Assembly: GCF_048595595.1 (NCBI RefSeq)
Contig: NZ_CP184347.1
Length of the DNA stretch: 64,000 bases
Strand: one strand, 5' to 3'
Source of the DNA: Bacteroides pyogenes_A
GTDB lineage: Bacteria > Bacteroidota > Bacteroidia > Bacteroidales > Bacteroidaceae
The notes below the pieces were generated by a model. That model was not told the origin of the DNA, did not search any database, and was given only the letters and a program-made list of their open reading frames with translations. Every line of letters begins with the position of its first letter. Positions within the stretch are counted from its first letter, which is position 1. Positions 55,822 through 64,000 of this stretch are shown piece by piece. A program made the position numbers and the translations under genes.

Positions 55822-55935
55822 AATTTGCAGAGTTTTAGTACCTAAAGAGACAAAATATTGCAAAAAATACAACTGTTTATGAGATTATTTCACTGAATAT
55901 CTGATAACTATACGCTTTTAAGGAGCAACTATATA

Positions 55936-56428
55936 CCGAAGCTGTTTTATAGGTTCGATAGCCCCTACGCTGTCATGTATATTGGCTGCATGAATTTTTA
56001 CAGCCATTGGTAATCCCAGAGTATCAACAATGATATGTTCTTTTCTGCCTTTGACTTTCTTTTCACCGTCAATACCATACTCACTACTGTCTATGTGATG
56101 AGAAGTTCTCGCGCTTTTGGAGTCTATGAGTCCAATGCTTGGGCTGAAGCTTTGCCAAAGGCTTTTCGAACCGATTCGCGAAGATGGTGTATCAATTCCT
56201 CAAAGAGTCCCTCCAACTTCCATTTGCGAAAATAGAAGTAAACGGTTTGACAAGGACCGAATTCCTTGGGAAGCATACGCCACTGGTAGCCGGTCTTGGT
56301 TATGTAGATCATAACATTTATCATTTCACGTAATGACTTTTTTTGCTTCCTTTGGTTGATTTCTACTATATTTTTTATAACTTGTCACTGTTTATCAGTC
56401 AGGTTGGTTGGATAATTACTCGTAACTT
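55936..56428 (-). pseudogene. IS5/IS427-type transposase remnant, 3' truncated
   Basis: Minus-strand reading gives NYPTNLTDKQ, a TGA in place of tryptophan (56385-56387), QVIKNIVEINQRKQ, then REMINVMIYITKTGYQWRMLPKEFGPCQTVYFYFRKWKLEGLFEELIHHLRESVRKAFGKASAQ, a frame change near 56130, then IGLIDSKSARTSHHIDSSEYGIDGEKKVKGRKEHIIVDTLGLPMAVKIHAANIHDSVGA. TGYQWRMLP and GEKKVKGRKEHIIVDTLG are typical of IS5-family ORFs. The C-terminal third is missing where the 1.54-kb element begins. Confidence 0.82.
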
Positions 56429-56736
56429 ATGTCTTGATAGCCATAAAATTAAGAAATAATATTTAATTAACAAGCTGATAAACAATATATTAAATGATTA
56501 TTCCATAATTCAAAACAACTTCTCAGTTTTGATAAGATTCTGAAATTCGCGAAAGACAAGGTTGAAAAAAAGACTTTACCTCCCGGAAATCCTACGTTGT
56601 TTTTACCCTGCCTAATGGAGATACACCTAAACAATTGCTCGCACACAGCCAATACCTTATTCAAATCTTCGGGCATTTACTCTTCTTTCGGAGAAAAGAG
56701 GTTTCTGTACGGCATAGAATAAAAATACAAAAACTC
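56429..56736. other. Unassigned stretch between IS remnants and B12 locus 2
   Basis: 308 bp. AATTCAAAACAACTTCT at 56507-56523 is an inverted copy of 54381-54397 in the IS110 remnant. From 56508 two overlapping plus-strand frames stay open to about 56720 (one contains LPNGDTPKQLLAHSQYLIQIFG), which hints at a decayed gene fragment, but I recognise no family. Confidence 0.4.
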
Positions 56737-56767
56737 CTTGAATTCTAAAATATCTTTCATATCTTTG
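56737..56767 (+). promoter_or_regulatory. Bacteroides promoter for B12 locus 2
   Basis: CTTG at 56737-56740 and TATCTTTG at 56760-56767 are separated by 19 bp, close to the Bacteroides consensus, and lead directly into the cobalamin riboswitch. Confidence 0.65.
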
Positions 56768-56774
56768 TTTCCAG

Positions 56775-56960
56775 TTTTTTTGGTGTCATCCGCCCTATAT
56801 ATTCTTTGGGGTGAATGGTGAAAAGGGAATCAGGTGAAAATCCTGAACAGACCCGCTGCTGTAAGCTCAACCAAAATCCTTGTGCAATATTCAAATCCAC
56901 TGTCCTGATTATCGGGATGGGAAGGAGGCACAAAGGACGAGTAAGTCAGAAGACCTGCCA
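56775..56960 (+). promoter_or_regulatory. Cobalamin riboswitch 2 upstream of btuB copy 2
   Basis: The aptamer shows GGTGAAAAGGGAATCAGGTG, AATCCTGAACAGACCCGC, the core CGCTGCTGTAAGC and the B12 box AGTCAGAAGACCTGCC at 56944-56959. CCTTGTGC and GCACAAAGG form a peripheral stem inside it. It differs from riboswitch 1 in its peripheral arm and in what follows: a long hairpin instead of a short adjacent one. Repression of the second btu operon by cobalamin is expected. Confidence 0.93.
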
Positions 56961-56976
56961 AGATTAAATGTTTCAT

Positions 56977-57120
56977 AGCTTTCGGGAAGTTGGAGCTTGA
57001 AGTACTAAATAAAACGCACGCTACGGCTGTTTTTTTATTTCATTATTTGGGTTATTCTACCTTTATAAAAACATTTTACACGTGCGTTAATTTCTCTCAA
57101 TACCCCACTTCCCGAAAGCT
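56977..57120 (+). promoter_or_regulatory. Long hairpin in the btuB-2 leader
   Basis: AGCTTTCGGGAAGT at 56977-56990 is the perfect inverse of 57107-57120, and inside it AACGCACG (57013-57020) pairs with CGTGCGTT (57081-57088). The structure ends 15 bp before the btuB ATG, so it could hide the ribosome landing site or serve as expression platform of the riboswitch. A small inserted palindromic element is another possibility. Confidence 0.65.
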
Positions 57121-57135
57121 TAATTTTCGGCAAAA

Positions 57136-59253
57136 ATGAATTTATGCAAGAAAATCACACCTTGTCTTGTAATCGGACTATTATTGATTATGGCAGGAAA
57201 TCTATTTGCACAAACTGGAGTGAATCAGTCCAAGCAAATACCCGGTCAGCTCGTAACTTCTCAATCCGACAAAGATTCAACGGCAATGTCTCTCCAATTG
57301 GATGAGCTTGTAGTTTATGGCAGCCTCTTGATGAAGGAGGTGATTCCCGTCCAGAAACTGTCGGGTGAACAACTCAAAAATCTCAGTTCGTTTTCGGTAG
57401 CCGATGCCATACGCTATTTTTCAGGCGTACAACTTAAAGACTACGGCGGCATTGGTGGGTTGAAAACTGTGAACGTTCGCAGTATGGGCACACATCACGT
57501 GGGTGTTTTCTATGATGGCATTCAGCTGGGCAATGCACAGAATGGACAAATCGATTTGGGCAAATTCTCGCTCGAAAACATCGAAGAGATATCGTTGTAT
57601 AACGGGCAAAAAAGCAATATCTTTCAACCCGGAAAAGATTTCGGTTCGTCAGCCACAGTCTATTTACGTTCGCGTACACCTCGTTTTGTGGAAAACAAAC
57701 GATACAATTTGCGCACCTCTGTCAAAGGCGGTTCTTTCGACCTCATAAACCCCTCTGTGCTTTATGAATACAAAATAAACGACAATCTGAGTGCTTCCAT
57801 AAATGGTGAGTATATCAGCGCTTCCGGAAAATACAAATATCGTTATAAACGTGTTTATCCTAACAGCCGCGAAGTGATGTACGATACCACTGCTGTGAGG
57901 AAGAACGGCGATATCTATTCTGTCCGTTTTGAAGGAGGATTGTTCGGAACAATACCCAAAGGGTATTGGCGGGTGAAAACCTATTTCTACGATTCGGAAC
58001 GAGGCATACCCGGAGCCATTGTGAACAACAAATGGAAAAACTCGCAACGCCAATCGGATAGAAGTTTCTTCACGCAAGGGGTTTTTCAGAAAAGCATTAC
58101 TCCAAAATACGATATTTTGGTTAACGCCAAGTTTGCGTACGACTATATGCACTACCTTAATCCCGACACTACGCTGATGCTTATCGACAATACCTTTAAG
58201 CAGAAAGAAGTATATGCTTCTGTAAGCAATAAATACTCCATCACTCGCAATTGGGACGCTGTGCTGTCTGCAGATGTGCAGTACAACACGCTGACCTCCG
58301 ATTTAGACGGTTTTGTTTTTCCGAAACGGCTCACTACGCTTGTTGCTTTGGCAAGTGCTGCCGACCTTGGTAAAGTAAAAATGCAGGGAAGTATGTTGGC
58401 TACTTTCGTGCGCGAACGTATCAAATCGGGGAACACTACTGCCGACGACAATGTTGAAGCCGCACCCGATAAACGTGAATTTACCCCTGCCTTTTTTGTA
58501 TCCTACAAACCATTCAAAAGTCAGAACTTCAACATCCGCGCTTTTTACAAACATATTTTCCGAATGCCTACGTTTAACGACCTCTACTATACCGATATTG
58601 GCAATATCAAACTTAAACCGGAGTATACTCATCAATATAATGTGGGATTTCGATACGAAAAATCATACGAGAAAAACATCATCAAGCATTGGGAATTTCA
58701 AACCGATGCCTACTACAACGAAGTTACTGATAAAATTGTTGCCGTACCCAAAGGCACTGGGCAATACCGATGGATGATGATGAACTTGGGCTGCGTGGAA
58801 ATTCGTGGTGTAGATGTCTCCGCATCCACAACCATTGAGCCGCTCAAAGATTTGCTATTCAATCTTCGTCTGACATACACCTATCAAAAAGCACAAGATT
58901 TCACTAACCGGGAAAATCCATTCTTGCAAGAACTGACCTACGGCGGTCAAATTGCGTATATCCCCTGGCACAACGGATCGGTTGTGGCCGCACTTACGTA
59001 CAAATCTTGGCAAATGAATTACAGCTTTATATACGTGGGCGAGCGTTATCACAGTTCGGCAAATATTCTTGAGGATTATGAACAGCCTTGGTACACCAAC
59101 GATATGACAATAAGTAAGAAATTTACAATAAGAAAGATAAATATGCGAGCAGCTTTAGAGATAAATAATATCTACAATCAGAATTACGAAGTAGTACTTA
59201 ATTATCCCATGCCCGGTAGAAATTACAAACTTTCATTAACACTTGAAATATGA
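57136..59253 (+). CDS. btuB: TonB-dependent vitamin B12 receptor BtuB, copy 2
   Basis: 705 residues with a signal peptide (ending NLFAQ). TonB-box region LQLDELVVYGSL, plug blocks SFSVADAIRYFSGVQLKDYGG and NVRSMGTHHVGVFYDGIQLGN, and a full barrel ending MPGRNYKLSLTLEI. It matches copy 1 along the whole length with roughly three in four residues the same in the plug and early barrel, but is encoded in visibly more AT-rich DNA. It is preceded by a riboswitch and overlaps btuG by 4 bp. Two copies may differ in corrinoid preference. Confidence 0.92.
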   Translation: MNLCKKITPCLVIGLLLIMAGNLFAQTGVNQSKQIPGQLVTSQSDKDSTAMSLQLDELVVYGSLLMKEVIPVQKLSGEQLKNLSSFSVADAIRYFSGVQLKDYGGIGGLKTVNVRSMGTHHVGVFYDGIQLGNAQNGQIDLGKFSLENIEEISLYNGQKSNIFQPGKDFGSSATVYLRSRTPRFVENKRYNLRTSVKGGSFDLINPSVLYEYKINDNLSASINGEYISASGKYKYRYKRVYPNSREVMYDTTAVRKNGDIYSVRFEGGLFGTIPKGYWRVKTYFYDSERGIPGAIVNNKWKNSQRQSDRSFFTQGVFQKSITPKYDILVNAKFAYDYMHYLNPDTTLMLIDNTFKQKEVYASVSNKYSITRNWDAVLSADVQYNTLTSDLDGFVFPKRLTTLVALASAADLGKVKMQGSMLATFVRERIKSGNTTADDNVEAAPDKREFTPAFFVSYKPFKSQNFNIRAFYKHIFRMPTFNDLYYTDIGNIKLKPEYTHQYNVGFRYEKSYEKNIIKHWEFQTDAYYNEVTDKIVAVPKGTGQYRWMMMNLGCVEIRGVDVSASTTIEPLKDLLFNLRLTYTYQKAQDFTNRENPFLQELTYGGQIAYIPWHNGSVVAALTYKSWQMNYSFIYVGERYHSSANILEDYEQPWYTNDMTISKKFTIRKINMRAALEINNIYNQNYEVVLNYPMPGRNYKLSLTLEI

Positions 59254-60440
59254 TGTTATTAGTGGAGATGCAATGCTTGCGTCTATTAAAAACCGGAACC
59301 TTATTCATTGCTTTTCTTGCTGTGCTTTCCTCTTGCCGTGGCGATGTGGAAATGGTTCTTTCGGAAGAAAAACAGTTAACACCTGATTTACAGTCGGCAA
59401 AAACCCACGCGGGGTTTTATCTACTTAACGAGGGCAATATGGGCACCAATAAATGTACCCTTGATTTTCTTGACTTCGAAAAAGGAATTTACAAACGTAA
59501 TATTTACGCCGAAATCAACCCCACTGTCCCCAAAGAGATGGGAGATGTGGGTAACGACATCGGTATATACGGCAGTAAGCTCTATGCAGTAATCAATTGC
59601 TCCAATAAAATAGAGGTAATGGATGCCCGAAGCACCAAACGCATCGGCCAGATAGAAATTCCCAACTGCCGATACATTAAATTCCATAAACAATATGCTT
59701 ATGTAACTTCATATGCCGGTCCAGTAAAAATTGACCCACATTACGAACAGTTAGGTTATGTGGCAAAAGTGGATACCGCCACTCTGAAAGTTATTGATCG
59801 CTGTTTAGTAGGTTTTCAACCCGACGAACTGGAAATAGTTGACGGTAAAATATACGTTGCCAATTCCGGTGGGTATATGGGTGCCGGGGATTTAAAAGGA
59901 TACGAACGGACAGTCTCAGTTATCGACATAGCTACCTTTAAGGAAGAAAAGAGGATTCCTGTGGCTTGGAACCTGCATCGTATAAAGGCGGATAAAAGAG
60001 GAAATCTTTGGGTAAGTTCGCGTGGCGATTACAAAGGGTATCCTTCACGCTTGTTTTTTCTCGACAAAGAACAACAACGGGCTACCGATACCATAGCTGT
60101 TGCCGCAACTCATTATTGGATAGATGATGACCTTTTGTACGTGTATGGAGCTGAATATAGCTATATCAATAAACAAGAATGGACTTTTTCTTATGGGATA
60201 GTGGATACAAGAACTCATCAGGTTATTACAAAAAATATTATTACCGATGGTACAGACAAACAGATTGAAATGCCTTATGGCATTATGGTGCATCCCGGTA
60301 CGAAAGATATTTACATTACCGATGCCGGTAATTTTGTGACTCCGGGTGCATTATATTGCTTTGACCGTTACGGCAGAATGAAATGGAAAGTGCGTGCAGG
60401 TAACATTCCTGCTCATTTTGTACTTCTTCCTCAACCATAA
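59250..60440 (+). CDS. btuG: BtuG-like B12-capturing surface lipoprotein, copy 2
   Basis: 396 residues. Lipobox LAVLSSC puts the acylated cysteine near residue 29; an internal ATG at 59268 would shorten the signal. Propeller blocks NEGNMGTNKCTLDFLDFEKGIYKRNIYAE, KEMGDVGNDIGIYGSKLYAVINCSNKIEVMD, GFQPDELEIVDGKIYVANSGGYMGAG and TDGTDKQIEMPYGIMVHPG match copy 1 nearly residue by residue. ATGA overlap with btuB couples translation, as in locus 1. Confidence 0.88.
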   Translation: MMLLVEMQCLRLLKTGTLFIAFLAVLSSCRGDVEMVLSEEKQLTPDLQSAKTHAGFYLLNEGNMGTNKCTLDFLDFEKGIYKRNIYAEINPTVPKEMGDVGNDIGIYGSKLYAVINCSNKIEVMDARSTKRIGQIEIPNCRYIKFHKQYAYVTSYAGPVKIDPHYEQLGYVAKVDTATLKVIDRCLVGFQPDELEIVDGKIYVANSGGYMGAGDLKGYERTVSVIDIATFKEEKRIPVAWNLHRIKADKRGNLWVSSRGDYKGYPSRLFFLDKEQQRATDTIAVAATHYWIDDDLLYVYGAEYSYINKQEWTFSYGIVDTRTHQVITKNIITDGTDKQIEMPYGIMVHPGTKDIYITDAGNFVTPGALYCFDRYGRMKWKVRAGNIPAHFVLLPQP

Positions 60441-60452
60441 AAAACAAAAAAC

Positions 60453-62515
60453 ATGAAACAAAAAACTAGCTTATTCCTGTTCTTATTTGCGATGCTGATA
60501 AGTTCGTGCAATAAAGATGAAATTTTACCTGCTGCCCCCGTAATATCAGGTTTGGAGGCAGAATATGCCGTTGTGGAAGGCGATAAACTGCCCCTGATGC
60601 CTACGATAGACAATAAGGAAGGCGTTTCCTATCGTTGGATGCTGGACGGCAAAGAAGTATCAACCGCATCCGGTTACACATTTTTAGCATCGGTAACGGG
60701 CGACTACACCATAATGTTTACGGCTACCAACAAAGGTGGTTCAGATCAGAAAAGAATAACCATAAAAGTGTTGAAAAAAGATGAACCTCCTTTCATCACC
60801 TCACCGGTTTAAAAGAAGAGTATGCCGTAACGGTTGAAACCGATTTGTTGTTAAAGCCCGAAATAACGGGAAGTGGCAATATAGCCATTGATTGGTTGTT
60901 GGATGGGAAAAGCGTTGCAAGTAAATCAGAATACACATTTAATGCAGAAAAAACAGGCAGTTATAAGCTCGTGCTGAAAGCAACCAACAAAGGTGGCACT
61001 ACTCAAAAAGAAATATTAATTACAGTAATAGAGAAAGGGCTTGCACCGGCTATCTCGAATATTAATGAGAAATATGAAATTGCTCCCGGAATTGGTTTGG
61101 TGCTACGTCCATCTGTTGCAAGCGATACGCAAGTAGCTTATTCGTGGACACTAAACGGAAAAGAAGTGGCGGATACTCCTGAATACACTTTCAAAGCCGC
61201 CCAACCAGGCAATTATATTCTTACCCTGAAAGTTACAAATGAAAATGGTTCGTTTGAAAAGCAAATATCTATTGCAGTGGAGATTAAAACTCAAGATATA
61301 AAAACAACAGCTTACAATGTATTGCTTTTTGATTTTACATCATTTGAGTCCATTCCCCAAGACCTGAAATTGTCAATAATAAAGGCCCCGTCAGAACTGT
61401 ATCGGATTTCACTTACTAATGAGAAAAAGCCGATGTTTGTTGCAGCAGAGCCCGGATCCTACACATTAGAGGTATCCAGTGATAACGTAATCTCGGAAAT
61501 CGTCCAAATAGAAGTAGTCAATCTTCCTAAGAGTCCGTCACCATACATCGCACGCGTGTTTGATTACCGTCCTGCACCCGGACAGTTTGTGAATAAGCTT
61601 CCTGAATATGCCAGAGGCGACACATACGAAGATATGGTGCGGAAAGCCGGAGAGTGGATCGTGGGAGAAGACGCCTTTATGATAACCCTTGGTGGATGGG
61701 GAGGCTATGTAACTTTTGGATTTGACCATACGATTATAAATGTAGAAGGCAAGCGAGACTTTAGAATAAACGGAAATGCTTTTGGTGCTAACGATAACAA
61801 ACGTCCCGGTGCACCGTTTGGCGGCAGCTGCGAGCCGGGCATCATTATGGTGGCTTACGATAAAAACAAAAATGGCAAACCTGATGAAGACGAGTGGTGC
61901 GAAATAAAGGGAAGTGGAAATTTTTCGGCGAGAAATGAACCGTGGTACACCATTGCAAAAGATAACGGAAACGATGTGAATGTATATCGGGATTATGAGA
62001 TGACCTACTACCGTCCGGCCAAAGAAGAACCCGAAATATATGCAGAACCCGATAATCCATTAGCATTTACGATTATAAAAGACTATATCCGCTGGAAAGA
62101 TAATAAAAATCATAGTGGCTATAAGATAAAAAACGTGTATCATAAGCAAAGCTATTATCCGGGATGGATAAAAGAAGACAAAATGACTTTTAAAGGAATA
62201 CGTCTCGCCGAAAATGCCGTGGATGAAGGCAAATTTAATCCCGGCATAAATTCTGGCGGAGTTTATTTTGTTCTCTACGGCTACAGATACGGGTATGTGG
62301 ACAACCAACCGAATCAGAGAGACGGTTCGACCATTGACATTGATTGGGCTATTGACAAAGACGGCAACCCTGCTAACCTGCCCGGTATTGATTTTGTGAA
62401 AGTATATAACGGTGTAAACCAAGAAAACGGATGGTTGGGGGAAACTTCTACTGAGGTACAACGGGGGGAAGATCTGCATATGCTTGGAGTAAATATTGAC
62501 ACAATAAAAGACTGA
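60453..62515 (+). pseudogene. PKD/Ig-repeat surface lipoprotein broken by a 5-bp duplication
   Basis: Lipobox MLISSC (cysteine about 19) and first Ig-like repeat VISGLEAEYAVVEGDKLPL read normally, then the frame stops at 60812. TCACC is present twice in tandem (60796-60800, 60801-60805). Removing one copy gives 2058 bp, exactly 686 codons, and restores FITGLKEEYAVTVETDLLLKPEITG, a second repeat parallel to the first. A third repeat and the C-terminal region (APGQFVNKLPEY, TLGGWGGYVTFGFDHTI, AYDKNKNGKPDEDEW, LPGIDFVKVYNGV) follow and match the 516-residue protein of locus 1. As given, the product is cut at 119 residues; an internal start at 60845 would lack a signal. Confidence 0.88.
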
Positions 62516-62553
62516 TTATAAATCAAATCACTAATTATTTAAATATTGTCACA

Positions 62554-63342
62554 ATGAAAAAAATATTCTCATTTTTGACATTGACAGCACTGATCGTATT
62601 TGCATCGTGCTCAAAAGAAAACATCGTTTCTACGGATAATGATGTTGTTGCTCCGGGATCCGAACAGATACTTACAGTACAGGGACATCCTTATGAGGTG
62701 TCAAAATCGCAAGTAAAGAATATCAAGAAGTCTTCCCGCTCAGTGATGATTTCTTTAAACGGGGGCGATCCGGGTTTCTCAATGGACGACATCCAATTTT
62801 GGGCAGGCACAGGAACCAACAAAGCTGCAATGGTTATTGAATGGCACGATGGGAAAACGAGCGATGCTTTGGTATGGGGCTATAAATGGAATGGCACTGC
62901 TTATGGATTTGATATGATACGTGAAATTGTAAAAGCAGATCCTCGCCTGATATTTCTTACTCATATGACCGGACCGATGGGCAATACTATTGCCGGATTA
63001 GGATACAATATTAACCAAACGGGGGCACATTATTTAATTTACGATGAAGATAGTACAAATCCACATTATCCGATAGATGGAATCGTTGTTACAAATGCCT
63101 ATAACTATGACAATTGGAGATATTCAGACCCGGCAGACCATTGGCGGTCGGGTTGGTACCAAGGCTATTGGAGTTATTGGGTAAAAGATTCGAAAGAAGA
63201 AGAATGGCAATACTCTAATTGGGGAGCTTCGAGCCGCGAACTTGTAAACGGCAGTTGGGACGGATGGTCATACCTCGATGATATGAGTATATGGACAGGG
63301 CGTCCGCTCGGAAATAAATTTACTCCCGCAGCATTGAATTAA
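62554..63342 (+). CDS. Lipoprotein of B12 locus 2, family not recognised
   Basis: 262 residues. Lipobox IVFASC (cysteine about 20), a short linker, then a domain with GDPGFSMDDIQFWAGTGTNKAAMVIEWHDGKTSDALVWGYKWNGTAYGFDMIREIVKADPRL and a tryptophan- and tyrosine-rich second half (WRSGWYQGYWSYWVKDSKEEEWQYSNWGASSREL). The first block resembles a module found in other bacterial surface proteins near cobalamin transport genes, but I cannot name it. It has no counterpart in locus 1, where a DUF4465 protein holds the similar place, so it may be a functional substitute. Confidence 0.7.
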   Translation: MKKIFSFLTLTALIVFASCSKENIVSTDNDVVAPGSEQILTVQGHPYEVSKSQVKNIKKSSRSVMISLNGGDPGFSMDDIQFWAGTGTNKAAMVIEWHDGKTSDALVWGYKWNGTAYGFDMIREIVKADPRLIFLTHMTGPMGNTIAGLGYNINQTGAHYLIYDEDSTNPHYPIDGIVVTNAYNYDNWRYSDPADHWRSGWYQGYWSYWVKDSKEEEWQYSNWGASSRELVNGSWDGWSYLDDMSIWTGRPLGNKFTPAALN

Positions 63343-63380
63343 TACAAAACATATAGTCAAACAATTAAAAATTACTCGTA

Positions 63381-64000
63381 ATGAAAAAACTAACAAACTT
63401 CTTAGTTATTTTGCTCAGCAGTGTCGTATTGTTTAGCTGCTCGTATGACGATTCTTTTTTGAAAGAGGAAATCGAAAAAATGAAAACCGATATAAAATCG
63501 TTGAAAGAACAAACGACATCGCTGAAAACCGTTGTCGATGCGTTGAATGCCGGCAAGGTAATAACCAATGTCAAAAAACTTGCCGATGACAAAGGATATA
63601 AAATCACATTTAACGATGGTGCCGCTATTGAAGTGCTCAATGGTGAAAAAGCACCTGTCATCGGAATTCAAGAATCGGAAAACGTGTATTACTGGACAAT
63701 TACCACCAACGGCAAAACCGAATTTTTACTCGATAAGAACAATCATAAACTGCCCGTATCGGGAAAAGAGGGAAAGCCGGGCAATACTCCCGAGTTGGGA
63801 ATTGATGCCGAAGGCTATTGGACGGTGAACAACATCCGCATAAAAGACGGGAACGGAAAAGATATAAAAGCAGAGGGAGATTCTTTTTTCAAAGAAGTGA
63901 AAGAGAATGAAAGTGAAGTAACCTTTGTTTTGGCAGATGGAAAAACAATCGTAATTCCCAAAGTTGGCGATACGTTTTTATATTTTGAGTTGCCCGAAAA
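63381..64000 (+). CDS. DUF4988/PL29-like lipoprotein, 5' part (runs off window)
   Basis: At least 206 residues. Lipobox VLFSC (cysteine about 20), then a coiled coil (LKEEIEKMKTDIKSLKEQTTSLKTVVDALNAGK), then beta repeats of the DUF4988 type: KLADDKGYKITFNDGAAIEVLNGEKAPVIGIQESENVYYWTITTNGKTEFLLD and a collagen-like-looking GKEGKPGNTPELGID. DUF4988 often forms the N-terminal stalk of Bacteroides surface enzymes and adhesins. The frame is open to the last base, so the functional C-terminus is outside. Its place suggests that locus 2 continues beyond 64 kb. Confidence 0.8.
   Translation, partial: MKKLTNFLVILLSSVVLFSCSYDDSFLKEEIEKMKTDIKSLKEQTTSLKTVVDALNAGKVITNVKKLADDKGYKITFNDGAAIEVLNGEKAPVIGIQESENVYYWTITTNGKTEFLLDKNNHKLPVSGKEGKPGNTPELGIDAEGYWTVNNIRIKDGNGKDIKAEGDSFFKEVKENESEVTFVLADGKTIVIPKVGDTFLYFELPE

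Larger units (their letters stand above)
54398..55935 (-). mobile_element. Decayed IS5/IS1182-type insertion sequence
   Basis: About 1.54 kb bounded by imperfect 17-bp terminal inverted repeats of the form TATATAGTYGYTCCTTA (54398-54414 and, inverted, 55919-55935). It contains one broken transposase gene on the minus strand. No clean target duplication is seen, and the two flanks are from different IS remnants, so the site has been rearranged since insertion. Confidence 0.75.

Noticed and set aside
54398..55935. Active insertion sequence
   Set aside because: Terminal repeats are present, but the transposase has stops, frameshifts and an internal duplication, so it cannot move on its own.
60845..62515. 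Independent gene starting at 60845
   Set aside because: No signal sequence, and the frame joins the upstream lipoprotein exactly once one TCACC copy is removed.

Overview
The window looks like chromosomal DNA of a gut-type Bacteroides (Bacteroidales). The fucR-fucI-fucA-fucK-mutarotase-fucP cluster, SusC/BtuB-style TonB receptors paired with surface lipoproteins, Bacteroidota-restricted families (DUF3810, DUF4105/Lnb, DUF4831, DUF4837, DUF6340) and many -7 boxes of the form TAnnTTTG all fit this. No rRNA, tRNA or CRISPR array was found.

Layout. 1-2.3 kb: the 3' end of ribonuclease Z, an ECF sigma factor, a probable anti-sigma factor and a Spy-like periplasmic protein. 2.36-3.1 kb: a 44/88-bp tandem repeat array bounded by a 25-bp inverted repeat. 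3.1-3.9 kb: mazG. 4.1-11.8 kb (minus strand): vitamin B12 uptake locus 1, with a cobalamin riboswitch, btuB, btuG and three accessory surface lipoproteins, ending in a strong terminator. 12-15.9 kb: a DUF3810 protein and valS. 16-22.7 kb: the L-fucose catabolic operon with its GntR regulator. 22.9-31.4 kb: two hypotheticals, secA, a catalytically degenerate alkaline-phosphatase-fold protein and a DUF4105/Lnb-like membrane protein. 31.7-46.2 kb: envelope and housekeeping genes (coaX, an outer membrane barrel, a TPR protein, lptC, a CBS-domain transporter, a PpiD-like isomerase, rlmN, a DUF4837 lipoprotein, pdxA, a sigma-54 activator, lptE, secG). 46.3-53.6 kb: an MFS transporter, a PqqD-like protein, DUF4831, nnrDE, rpmE2 and class II fba. 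53.7-56.7 kb: a second 44-bp repeat block, then a graveyard of decayed insertion sequences (IS110, an IS5/IS1182-type element, an IS5/IS427-type element). 56.75-64 kb (plus strand): B12 uptake locus 2, with a riboswitch, btuB, btuG, a frameshifted Ig/PKD lipoprotein and two further lipoproteins, running off the window.

The two B12 loci are clearly paralogous (receptor, BtuG and the large PKD lipoprotein match closely), lie about 45 kb apart in opposite orientation, and share only part of their accessory gene set. Locus 2 is visibly more AT-rich and abuts the IS remnants, which suggests acquisition or relocation. In both, a riboswitch precedes btuB, so import is probably repressed when cobalamin is plentiful. 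BtuG captures B12 at the cell surface and hands it to BtuB; the extra lipoproteins are candidates for further capture or scaffolding.

Most unusual items: the two intergenic arrays with the same 44-bp period, the 5-bp TCACC duplication that alone breaks the locus 2 PKD lipoprotein, the shared calcium-loop-like motif in the PKD lipoproteins, a visible loop-loop complementarity in riboswitch 1, and the phosphatase-like protein that has lost its catalytic residues.
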